A stretch of DNA of 58,464 nucleotides from JAJZEO01 sp964477345. Its GTDB lineage: Bacteria > Chlamydiota > Chlamydiia > Chlamydiales > 2-12-FULL-49-11. The stretch is taken from assembly GCA_964477345.1 (NCBI GenBank), contig CAYZDL010000010.1, positions 1 through 58,464 on the forward strand, given 5' to 3'. Every line of letters starts with the position of its first letter. Position 1 is the first letter of the stretch. The notes under the pieces are model-generated. The model was given only the letters and a program-made list of their open reading frames with translations. It did no database searches and was not told the DNA's origin. The position numbers were made by a program, and so were the translations under genes. This document shows positions 36,655 through 43,740 of the stretch, one piece after another.

Positions 36655-37190
36655 AATTGAGCAACCTCTTCTTGGATTTTTTCTATCGCTTTTTCGATTT
36701 TTGTCTCTGCCCCGTCAAACTCTTTTCCAAGAAAACTAAACGCCTCTTGCATCATCATCCTCATTTCAGAACCTCTATCGCCACCAACAAAACTTGCCAA
36801 ATCTTTTTCGTAAACTTCTTTCGGCCACAGTTCGATCTTGTCTAACGATCCTGCAATGATCATCTCTTTTTTTATCCCCACCCCTTCGACTAAGACGCTC
36901 GGTAATGAAACTCGGCCGATCCTATCACAAGTCGCCTGTGTCAAGGTCGAAAAGAAGAGGGTGAAAAACTTTTGAAACTTCGCTACATGGCGCATTTTAC
37001 GAAAACCTTCTACAATCTCTTCCATGTCAGATTTTCGATAAATTGCAAGACAACCACCCATGCTCAAAGCGATGGTAAATTCTAAGACACCATTTTCCAC
37101 CAATTGGTAGCGCAACTCTTGGGGAAGAACGAAACGGTTCTTCTCATCCAATTTTGCCGAATATGACCCACTAAAGAAAGGTGTACCCAA
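36651..37190 (-). CDS. mraZ: Transcriptional regulator MraZ
   Basis: DNA-binding protein of the AbrB-like fold that represses its own dcw cluster in E. coli. The family N-terminus (M-F-G-Y---LD-K-R---P) is seen as FFSGSYSAKLDEKNRFVLP, and the second repeat as DRIGRVSLPSVLVEGVGI. I start at TTG 37190, which has AGGG 8 bases upstream and gives 179 residues; the frame stays open to a TTG at 37289, but the additional 33 residues have no family similarity and overlap DnaA-box-like sites. It heads the operon mraZ-rsmH-ftsL-ftsI-murE-amiA. The start codon choice is the main uncertainty. Confidence 0.85.
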   Translation of the reverse strand: MGTPFFSGSYSAKLDEKNRFVLPQELRYQLVENGVLEFTIALSMGGCLAIYRKSDMEEIVEGFRKMRHVAKFQKFFTLFFSTLTQATCDRIGRVSLPSVLVEGVGIKKEMIIAGSLDKIELWPKEVYEKDLASFVGGDRGSEMRMMMQEAFSFLGKEFDGAETKIEKAIEKIQEEVAQL

Positions 37191-37204
37191 AATAGTTGCC
37201 CTAA

Positions 37205-37268
37205 GATTCCCACATTTTTCCACAGCATAGCAATCGAGGAGAAAGTTGGCAACCTTTTCTGTGGAAAA
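37205..37268 (-). promoter_or_regulatory. Candidate MraZ operator and DnaA-box-like sites upstream of mraZ
   Basis: Reading the minus strand, TGTGGAAAAATGTGGGAATC (37224-37205) holds two TGG-A boxes at a 10-base period, the spacing reported for E. coli MraZ repeats (TGGGN separated by 5). The same region has TTTTCCACA at 37216-37224 and its inverse TGTGGAAAA at 37260-37268, both fitting TTWTNCACA DnaA boxes. They lie 15 to 80 bases upstream of the chosen mraZ start. Pattern only; not proven. Confidence 0.35.
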
Positions 37269-37289
37269 AGGTGTCGACAAATTGTTCAA

Positions 37290-37612
37290 ATCTCAATTGT
37301 TTAAAATATTTATTTTACCACAAAGCCTCTCAAATCAATACACTAACGGGGTTTGAAAATTGTGGGGAATTTGGTGGGAAAAATTTCACACCAAAAGAAA
37401 ATCTCAGTGTGATAAGTATACCGAGAGGGGTTAAAAAATCAGAATTCGTCTAGAAGGAGGTCTTATATAGCGTTTGAAATCTCTATTAACGCAAAGACGC
37501 GAAGGCGCAAAGACGCAGAGAGAATTGTAATAATTTTTGCCTCTTCGCCCCTTCGCCCCTTTGCGTTAAAATATGAAGAGGCTCAAAGTCATGGGGAGGG
37601 TCAGCATAAACT
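37290..37612. other. Intergenic region between mraZ and the CT_273-like gene
   Basis: No convincing gene. It holds TGGGG/TGGGA at 37363 and 37375 (12-base period), an isolated perfect AAGGAGGT at 37454-37461 with no good start codon behind it, and the palindromic GCAAAGACGC element at 37486-37569. Promoters for both divergent operons should lie here but none is clear. Confidence 0.6.
37486..37569. repeat. Palindromic repeat element with GCAAAGACGC units
   Basis: Perfect 11-base ends TTAACGCAAAG (37486-37496) and CTTTGCGTTAA (37559-37569) enclose imperfect copies of CGCAAAGACGC on the left and CTTCGCCCC on the right. Such 'acgcaaagacgc' elements are dispersed in many bacterial genomes. It lies 43 bases before the rightward gene. 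Confidence 0.75.
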
Positions 37613-38122
37613 ATGACCCAGAAAACGACTCGCACGATCGATAATCTTGGACTTGACGCATACATTTCGTATGAACGTGAACGTAAAGGTTTGGAAGAAC
37701 AATACGTCACCGAATCTAAGAATGTCGCTTATCAGCTTCAGACTGATATTTTTGAGCCGATCATCGTCTCCGATTACCAACTATTATTCGATCTTACCCC
37801 GAAGGGAAATCCGTGGGTTTTTCTGATGACCCCACCCGAATTCAACGATCAAAGAAGGCGCCTTTTCACCTATCAACTTGCCCCTAAATTAGGTCCTGAG
37901 GAGTATGTGGAAATGCAAATCGAAAGGATTGAAGACACTGTAGATCAAGAGGAAAAAGAAGAAGGAAAGAAGAAAAAACGGTTTTCCTGGCAGGCTGAAG
38001 AAGAGGCCCCCGATACAGCCAAAGAAGCAGCCACCTTGATTGAATTGCTAAAAGAGATTAACATACTCAACAAGATCATGATCGAAGTCAACGCAGAGCG
38101 TTATCGATATAGTAAAGGATGA
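37613..38122 (+). CDS. Conserved chlamydial hypothetical protein (CT_273-like position)
   Basis: A 169-residue soluble protein with no known domain. The N-terminal half is compact (TIDNLGLDAYISYERERKG near the start; a DLTPKGNPWVFLMTPPEF segment at about 62-79); a Lys/Glu-rich stretch (EEKEEGKKKKRF, about 113-124) links to a C-terminal helix. Position between the dcw cluster and a TPR gene matches C. trachomatis CT_273, so orthology is inferred. GGGGAGGG lies 13 bases upstream of the ATG. It precedes the TPR gene by 7 bases, so the two form an operon. Confidence 0.8.
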   Translation: MTQKTTRTIDNLGLDAYISYERERKGLEEQYVTESKNVAYQLQTDIFEPIIVSDYQLLFDLTPKGNPWVFLMTPPEFNDQRRRLFTYQLAPKLGPEEYVEMQIERIEDTVDQEEKEEGKKKKRFSWQAEEEAPDTAKEAATLIELLKEINILNKIMIEVNAERYRYSKG

Positions 38123-38129
38123 TATTTAG

Positions 38130-38525
38130 ATGAGTAAAGTGAATTGGACCGATTTGCTTGGGTGGACGGATGAAGAGGTGAACGACCTTAGATTCGTTGG
38201 CTACTCTTACATCAAAGAGGGGCACTATGAAATCGCAAAGAAATTTTTTGAAGCGCTCGTCGTTCTCTGCCCCGACTCAGCCTACGATTTCCAAACCTTG
38301 GGAGCCATCTACCTTCAAATAGGAGATAACAACCAAGCCCTCAATTTTTTTGACAAAGCCCTCACCATAGATCCAGAGCACGATCCTACCCTTTTAAATC
38401 GAGCCAAAGCGCTCCTATTGCTTGGGTACCATCGACAAGGCCTTGCCCAAGCCTCCATCCTCAAAGCGAGTAAAAATCTAAGGGTTTCCAGTCAGGCCGA
38501 AGCCCTCATCCTCGCTTATCAATAG
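38130..38525 (+). CDS. TPR protein, possible type III secretion chaperone (CT_274-like)
   Basis: A 131-residue protein made of about three tetratricopeptide repeats: residues about 19-50 (FVGYSYIKEGHYEIAKKFFEAL), 53-86 (FQTLGAIYLQIGDNNQALNF) and 87-120. Size and layout resemble LcrH/SycD-type class II chaperones of type III secretion, but the family is also used in general scaffolding. C. trachomatis has a TPR protein (CT_274) at this place. Seven bases separate it from the CT_273-like gene, and 66 bases downstream begins a candidate effector, which supports but does not prove a chaperone role. Confidence 0.8.
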   Translation: MSKVNWTDLLGWTDEEVNDLRFVGYSYIKEGHYEIAKKFFEALVVLCPDSAYDFQTLGAIYLQIGDNNQALNFFDKALTIDPEHDPTLLNRAKALLLLGYHRQGLAQASILKASKNLRVSSQAEALILAYQ

Positions 38526-38591
38526 TTTATTTGTAATGATAATAAGACTCTAATTTCTTTATAATATCTTTGTAAAACAAAAGAATTATAT

Positions 38592-39734
38592 ATGGATTTA
38601 GCTGCAACCATCTACCCCCTAGCCCCCACCACTCCCCTAATAGAGACGACTCCATTTTGCGACAAAAGTTGCAAAGGGATCCGCGTATGGGGAGAATTTG
38701 TCGGTCGAGTAGTTATTTCATTGGCATACTTAGTCGTCTCTGTAGTCTGTTGGATCTTTAGTCGTGATCTATTCGAAGTCTACTATTCATACGCTTATCA
38801 TCAATGCGACATGGCGTTCTCAATAACTTCAGCCTATATGGATTATGAGGAGGCTGTTGTTAACTTCTCTTACAATGGATGTGTGATCACTCGCGCAGCA
38901 GAAACAGAGGAACAGGCATTACGAGCTCGTTATGGTAATCAAGTGATCGACGAATTGCTTCAAATCGGAACCGATACAATCCCCCTCGATAGAAAAAAAC
39001 TCGAAAGAGTGAGGAACGGTGTTTGTTTGGGAATGAGCTTGGACTTTGCGGCCCACTATCTCAGAGAAATTAACAGCGGGACAAAGCCTGCAGAAGCGGT
39101 TCGCAAAGTGAGCGGACGATATACAGCGGGCGCCCCAGATGAAGCCCAATTGGCTCAGATCTTCCATGAAGCCTTGGATTATAGACCCGAGTTAAAAGAA
39201 ATGAACAAAGCTAGTCTTGCTGAATTTGATATAAAACTGGAGAACGTAAAACAGGGGGCTCAAACAGATATCCTTGATTTAGCCGCGGGCAATCAAACAA
39301 GCGATGCAAAAAGACTCACTGATGAAGTAGCCGAGATTTCATCTCTTATTGAATCGGTACCATTGACCAATGAAAGAGGAGCCCTAAATAAACGCATTCT
39401 CCTTTTGGCAAAACAATTTGGTCTAAAATTTGACCAACTCCGCGTAATTACTCAGGACAGCTTCGAAGATGGGCAGTTCGCAGACTTCCAAGGCCATCTT
39501 AAGGATTTTCCTGATGAGTGCTACACCGTATCTATTGGAAACCAAGAGGTGCAACATCAGATAGCCCTTATCAAATCAGGTAGCAACTTTTTTCTCTTTG
39601 ATCCGAATTTTGCTACTCTTGCGTTAGATATCGAAAAAGCAGCAAAAGAATTATGGAAAATTGCAGAGGAACTGGTCGATAAAACAGAAGGCCACGCTTT
39701 CTCCTTTTCCCCATGTCGATTGAGGACTGCTTAA
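38592..39734 (+). CDS. Candidate papain-like cysteine protease (YopT/C58-like), possible effector
   Basis: A 380-residue protein with one or two hydrophobic stretches near residues 36-56 and a soluble C-terminal domain. A catalytic triad is suggested by Cys145 in NGVCLGMSLDFAAHY, His322 in VQHQIALIKSG and Asp337 in FFLFDPNF; the spacing and the FDPNF motif resemble peptidase family C58 (YopT, AvrPphB), which are type III effectors. This is motif-level inference only. A second copy of its N-terminal segment (LAPTTPLIE-TPFCDK) follows at 39736. It lies just downstream of the TPR gene, in an insertion relative to C. trachomatis, where CT_274 is next to dnaA_2. Confidence 0.72.
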   Translation: MDLAATIYPLAPTTPLIETTPFCDKSCKGIRVWGEFVGRVVISLAYLVVSVVCWIFSRDLFEVYYSYAYHQCDMAFSITSAYMDYEEAVVNFSYNGCVITRAAETEEQALRARYGNQVIDELLQIGTDTIPLDRKKLERVRNGVCLGMSLDFAAHYLREINSGTKPAEAVRKVSGRYTAGAPDEAQLAQIFHEALDYRPELKEMNKASLAEFDIKLENVKQGAQTDILDLAAGNQTSDAKRLTDEVAEISSLIESVPLTNERGALNKRILLLAKQFGLKFDQLRVITQDSFEDGQFADFQGHLKDFPDECYTVSIGNQEVQHQIALIKSGSNFFLFDPNFATLALDIEKAAKELWKIAEELVDKTEGHAFSFSPCRLRTA

Positions 39735-39735
39735 C

Positions 39736-39807
39736 ATGGAGATCCATTTTCCCCTAGCCCCCACGACTCCTCTAATAGAGATGACCCCATTTTGCGACAA
39801 AAAATGA
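39736..39807 (+). pseudogene. Truncated duplicate of the N-terminus of the preceding gene
   Basis: Twenty-three codons beginning MEIHFPLAPTTPLIEMTPFC and then a stop. It repeats, with few changes, residues 7-25 of the preceding gene (YPLAPTTPLIETTPFCDKS), also at the DNA level. Best read as the remnant of a tandem paralogue whose body has been lost. Confidence 0.7.
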
Positions 39808-39868
39808 ATAGTTTTATCATGCAGAACGGACTAAAAATATCACCCGCGCATTGAATAAAAATGCTTCA

Positions 39869-40030
39869 ATGAAACAGATGCTGTCTCAACCTTATGTGAA
39901 TAACGAATTGACGATCCATTCGGTCATTTGGAAACCTAGCTGGGGTGAACTTGAAGTGGTCCTTCCTGCTAATTGTTTTACAGCAAGCAACAAACGGATA
40001 ACATTTAAGGCAAATATATGGAAAGTCTAA
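39869..40030 (+). pseudogene. Short ORF, likely remnant of a decayed gene
   Basis: A 53-residue frame (MKQMLSQPYVNNELTIHSVI then a Trp/Gly-rich segment) with protein-like composition, open upstream to a stop at 39808-39810 but without a good start or ribosome site. It overlaps the next gene by 13 bases in another frame. It may be the C-terminal end of the lost paralogue whose N-terminus remains at 39736. Confidence 0.35.
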
Positions 40031-41406
40031 GCCTTCAGTTAGAGCAACCAAACTTCGTCACTAGAGCCTTTGAATGGGCCCATGAGCATACCAAGGCGAT
40101 CGAAGTTGTTCGATATGCCCTCGACGGTGTAGGGGCGACTTTTATCTTAATTGGGGCACTCTCAATAACTGCAGATGTTGTCCTAATCATTGCCACAGGT
40201 GCGCTGATCATTGTCGCTGTCGAAACCACTATGCTTGCTCTCGACATTCTTGGGGTGATCTCTGTCGATGCAAAAGAACATGCCTTTCAGTCTTCCTCAA
40301 TCAATGATAGCTCTCTTTATTACAATAACGATCTCCCCATCCTCAAAATCAGAGCTGAAACTCATTCTCAAGCGGGCTACGATCACGGTTACCTCCTTGC
40401 CCATCAATTAGTATCAGTCCAACGGCGAATGAAGCTTTTATTTTGGATAGGGTATTTAAGAATCGACGGAAAACTGTACGAAAGATTAGAAGTGCTGAAA
40501 AAATCAATTCCTCACGAGTACATGGAAGAAATGGAGGGAATCATCAAAGGGGCCAACGATCGCTTGAAAGAAGATTCGTGGTGGCCTTCTACCTACTCTC
40601 TTGATGATATTGTCATGCTCCATCTTTTACCTGATCTAATGCATCTAGTGATTCCTCCTCCAAGAGCTGCGATGGCTTGCACCGCAATCATGGGAAAGGA
40701 TTATGAGATGGGGGATCTTGGCGTAGGAAGAAATCTCGATTGGCCTGGAGTTGGAGCAGGCCGTTATACAATATTGTTAGATCTCAAGATTGGCAATGGA
40801 AAGCAGCTTCTTCTTCCAACTATTCCTGGAACTGTTGGAGTGATTACAGGTTTGAGCAAAACACTCTTTGTCTCGATCAACGTCACTGAACCTAAAAAGA
40901 AAATCACCCATGTAAATGATGGTGTACTATCGTTATTTCTCAATCGACAAGTATTAGAACAGTGCGAAACAGTAGGAGAAGGAGGACGTTTCTCTGAGTC
41001 AGCTGCAGTCCCCTATCATATGTTTGTCGCGGGACGAAAAGAGGGGGTCATTTACCATTTTGGACAAGGATATGCCGGGGAGACGATCTCTCGTCCTTTA
41101 GTTCTTACTCAGCAACCCCATTTTGTCCTTAACTGCTGCCACAACACTGCTGAACCTCTTAGACAACCCAATACCGTTTACTATGGGCAAGAGCGGTTCA
41201 ACAATATCCACACGATTTGGAGCAGATCTAGCCATCTCCTTCTTCAAGATAGAATCAGAATGATCCTCTGTGCACCTGGAGTGAACAATCCGATGACAGT
41301 CCACTCAATTCTATGGATACAAGATCGATTAGAGATTTCATTCAACAACTCGTTTGCAGCAACAAGTCCCACCCATATCGTAAGACTCGATCAACAATTC
41401 GAATAG
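40018..41406 (+). CDS. Ntn-hydrolase of the C45/acid-ceramidase-like type with N-terminal bilobed hydrophobic segment
   Basis: A 462-residue protein. Residues about 38-78 form two closely spaced hydrophobic helices, the bilobed pattern typical of chlamydial inclusion membrane (Inc) proteins. The rest resembles acyl-CoA:6-APA acyltransferase (peptidase C45) and acid ceramidase/NAAA: the GYDHGYLLAHQL helix (120-131), a predicted autocleavage site before Cys221 (RAAMA/CTAIMG) and GRNLDWPG (237-244). These enzymes hydrolyse or form amide bonds in acyl-amides. No signal peptide is present. It may act on host lipids or bile-salt-like amides from the inclusion membrane; substrate is unknown. ATG 40018 overlaps an upstream remnant. 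Confidence 0.78.
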   Translation: MESLSLQLEQPNFVTRAFEWAHEHTKAIEVVRYALDGVGATFILIGALSITADVVLIIATGALIIVAVETTMLALDILGVISVDAKEHAFQSSSINDSSLYYNNDLPILKIRAETHSQAGYDHGYLLAHQLVSVQRRMKLLFWIGYLRIDGKLYERLEVLKKSIPHEYMEEMEGIIKGANDRLKEDSWWPSTYSLDDIVMLHLLPDLMHLVIPPPRAAMACTAIMGKDYEMGDLGVGRNLDWPGVGAGRYTILLDLKIGNGKQLLLPTIPGTVGVITGLSKTLFVSINVTEPKKKITHVNDGVLSLFLNRQVLEQCETVGEGGRFSESAAVPYHMFVAGRKEGVIYHFGQGYAGETISRPLVLTQQPHFVLNCCHNTAEPLRQPNTVYYGQERFNNIHTIWSRSSHLLLQDRIRMILCAPGVNNPMTVHSILWIQDRLEISFNNSFAATSPTHIVRLDQQFE

Positions 41407-41619
41407 TTTATCCTCAACCTTTCTTCGTATAGTTGCGCCAAGAACATTGAAAAAAGGATAAGTTACGAGTGATTTTCTTAGTGTGCTCAGTTGTTCCTTT
41501 GTTTCGAAAAATTCTGATTCTTGAATCTCACTCGGTATAAAAGGGTTAGTCACTCGCACTTTTTTTTTGTCGAAAAACATCTTGTTTTCTTTTTCTCTTC
41601 GGTGATAGTCTTTGACCAT
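41338..41619 (-). CDS. Small hypothetical protein
   Basis: A frame of about 93 residues from ATG 41619 (alternatives: GTG 41628, ATG 41580). The middle part has plausible protein composition (TNPFIPSEIQESEFFETKEQ; then RKSLVTYPFFNVL). The last 23 codons overlap the 3' end of the Ntn-hydrolase gene on the other strand. There is no convincing ribosome site and no recognised family. It might be real because it fills most of the otherwise empty 300 bases before dnaA, or it might be chance. Confidence 0.35.
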   Translation of the reverse strand: MVKDYHRREKENKMFFDKKKVRVTNPFIPSEIQESEFFETKEQLSTLRKSLVTYPFFNVLGATIRRKVEDKLFELLIESYDMGGTCCCKRVVE

Positions 41620-41709
41620 AAAATCCACTCAATTAGCGTGTTGTGGAAAGTTTGTCGATAACCATATCTCTATAAAAACCAAAGTTCGAATGTGGGGGAG
41701 TGTTGTTTC

Positions 41710-43068
41710 ATGTTAACTAAAGATGAACCGAAAGGTTGGGTTGATTTCGTAGATTTCATCCAAGATAAGTGTTCTCAGGCAGAATTTCAAAACTGGATTG
41801 CCCCCATCAAAGTTGCAAGGGCAAGCGAGAGTGAAGTTTGCTTGGAAGTACCCAACGTTTTCGTTCAAGAGTACATTCTCGATAACTATAGACGCGAGCT
41901 ATGCTCATTCCTTCCGATGAACGAGGATGGTGAGCCTGCCATCTCTTTTATCTTCTCAGAAAGAAGGAACGACCCGCTCCCTAAGGAAGTAAAAGTGGAT
42001 GATCTTGGTGACTTGGCATTCGCTCATGAACTCGAAGACCCAACATTTCAACTCAATCTGAATCACAGTTACACTTTTTCTCATTTTATCGAAGGCCCCT
42101 CAAACCAATTCGTTAAGTCAGCAGCTCTTGGAGTTGCTATGAGACCGGGAAAATCATACAATCCCCTCTTCATTCATGGTGGTGTCGGACTTGGAAAGAC
42201 TCACCTATTACATAGTATTGGCCACTTCGTCAAAGAGAAACATAAAAAGGTTCGGGTGCAATGTGTCACTACTGAAGCGTTCATCAATGACCTAGTCACA
42301 AATTTAAAGAATAAATCAGTCGATCAAATGAAACGCTTTTATCGAAACCTCGATGTACTGCTTGTCGACGATATTCAATTCTTGCAAAGCCGCCTCAACT
42401 TTGAAGAGGAATTTTGCAATATGTTTGAAGCACTGATCAATCAAAATAAACAAATCGTCATCACCTCGGATAAGCCACCAAGCTCTCTTAAACTATCTGA
42501 AAGACTTATTGCTCGTATGGAGTGGGGTCTTGTCGCTAACATCGGCATACCCGATCTAGAAACTAGAGTCGCCATCCTTCAGTACAAAGCTGAAATCAGG
42601 GGATTAAAGATTCCGAGCAAGGTTGCCTTCTTTATTGCAGAGCATATCTTTAACAACGTGCGTCAACTTGAGGGTGCCATCAACCGCCTAGGCGCCTACG
42701 CAAATATGCTACAAAAAGAGATCACGCAAGACATGGTCGAGAGCACCCTAGGTGAACTTCTCGCTTATGTGCCGCAAAAGAAAGTAACTGTCGATAGCAT
42801 CATGAAAAGTGTCTCTTCAATGTTTAACGTCAGAGTCCAAGACTTGAGAGGAAATAAGCGAAATAAAGAGATCGCCTTCCCCCGCCAAGTTGCCATGTAC
42901 CTTGCTAAGGAACTGATCAATGAATCGCTCATGAAGCTTGCCTCTTCTTTTGGCGGAAAAACCCACTCAACCCTCCTTCACTCATGGAACAAAATCAAAA
43001 AACAACTTGAAGAGGACGAGACACTCCGTAGGCAAATCCATATGACGAAACAAAATTTAGAAGCTTAA
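41710..43068 (+). CDS. dnaA: Chromosomal replication initiator DnaA (second paralogue type, DnaA2)
   Basis: AAA+ ATPase that binds DnaA boxes and opens the origin. The 452-residue protein has domain I (WVDFVDFIQDKCSQAEFQNW, about 8-27), Walker A GGVGLGKTHLLH (about 157-168), Walker B VLLVDDIQFL (about 216-225), sensor I region VITSDKPP and the C-terminal helix-turn-helix with QVAMYLAKEL and GGKTHSTLLH (usually G-DHTT). ATG 41710 is chosen because GGGGGAG lies 9 bases before it; GTG 41692 would include that site. C. trachomatis has two dnaA genes; this one corresponds in position to dnaA_2 (CT_275). No origin-like DnaA-box cluster is visible beside it. Confidence 0.95.
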   Translation: MLTKDEPKGWVDFVDFIQDKCSQAEFQNWIAPIKVARASESEVCLEVPNVFVQEYILDNYRRELCSFLPMNEDGEPAISFIFSERRNDPLPKEVKVDDLGDLAFAHELEDPTFQLNLNHSYTFSHFIEGPSNQFVKSAALGVAMRPGKSYNPLFIHGGVGLGKTHLLHSIGHFVKEKHKKVRVQCVTTEAFINDLVTNLKNKSVDQMKRFYRNLDVLLVDDIQFLQSRLNFEEEFCNMFEALINQNKQIVITSDKPPSSLKLSERLIARMEWGLVANIGIPDLETRVAILQYKAEIRGLKIPSKVAFFIAEHIFNNVRQLEGAINRLGAYANMLQKEITQDMVESTLGELLAYVPQKKVTVDSIMKSVSSMFNVRVQDLRGNKRNKEIAFPRQVAMYLAKELINESLMKLASSFGGKTHSTLLHSWNKIKKQLEEDETLRRQIHMTKQNLEA

Positions 43069-43100
43069 AGATAAACTGTCTTATGCTATAATTGCTGCAT

Positions 43101-43610
43101 ATGGATGGGATTTCAAATAAGTATTTTAGTAATCGTAGGGGCGACTGGGAAGCTATGAGCCCCCCATCTCTATTCAAGGCGTATCAAAATATTTCTGGAC
43201 AACTTTTCGAATTTAGAGATCAAGTGAGTATTGTTTATTCGGTTTCTCTTTTCGTATTAAATTTTTTTGGAAATCTCCACAATAGTATCTTGGCCAAAGA
43301 TCATCATGGCCTCCTAAGATTACTTGGGGCGACTGTTGTGAGTCTGGCCTGTACAGTTGTTACCCCTGTAATTGGCTTAGTTGAGACGGTGCTCCGGCTA
43401 ATTCCTGCCCTGGGCTTTTTCACCTACTACCGCTTTTTGGTAGACGAAGGGCCCAAAGATGGCGAATTGGCTCACCAATTTGTCCTCGGAACCTACGCTG
43501 GAGTTTTTTCAATCCTTGAGGGCGCCCGCTGTAGTTATTACATGGTCCTTGATAAGGGGCCTTACCTTTCCTACGACCACGTTGGCGCTTGGCTCCCTAG
43601 TGAAGATTAA
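43101..43610 (+). CDS. Hypothetical membrane protein, Inc-like hydrophobic profile
   Basis: A 169-residue protein I do not recognise. Residues about 45-60 are moderately hydrophobic, and about 76-112 form a long bilobed hydrophobic stretch (LLGATVVSLACTVVTPVIGL, then LIPALGFFTYYRF), with a soluble C-terminus. This profile is compatible with an inclusion membrane protein, but also with an ordinary two-helix inner-membrane protein. ATG 43101 is used; a TTG at 43092 is less likely. It lies 32 bases after dnaA and converges with the glycosyltransferase array. Confidence 0.65.
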   Translation: MDGISNKYFSNRRGDWEAMSPPSLFKAYQNISGQLFEFRDQVSIVYSVSLFVLNFFGNLHNSILAKDHHGLLRLLGATVVSLACTVVTPVIGLVETVLRLIPALGFFTYYRFLVDEGPKDGELAHQFVLGTYAGVFSILEGARCSYYMVLDKGPYLSYDHVGAWLPSED

Positions 43611-43740
43611 TGAATAGGAGTTCGTATCATTTATAATGCTATATCAGAAAAATTCTTTTCTGGTTGTTTTATGATGATTGTAAATGACCCCTACTTTGCC
43701 GCTGACAGCGGTTATCCCGTGGATCAAAAAGTTCAACGAA

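Noticed and set aside
37191..37289. 33-residue N-terminal extension of MraZ
   Set aside because: No family similarity, starts with TTG without ribosome site, and overlaps operator-like repeats; TTG 37190 with AGGG is better.
37454..37461. Perfect ribosome-binding sequence AAGGAGGT
   Set aside because: No ATG follows at usable distance; a TTG 12 bases on opens a very short frame that runs into the palindromic repeat. Probably chance or part of a leader.
37486..37710. Leftward ORF over the palindromic element
   Set aside because: Its frame runs through the repeat and the antisense of the CT_273-like start; low-complexity product, so a shadow.
41629..41709. Replication origin upstream of dnaA
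   Set aside because: Only one weak DnaA-box-like word (7 of 9) is visible and no AT-rich unwinding cluster; no evidence for an origin.
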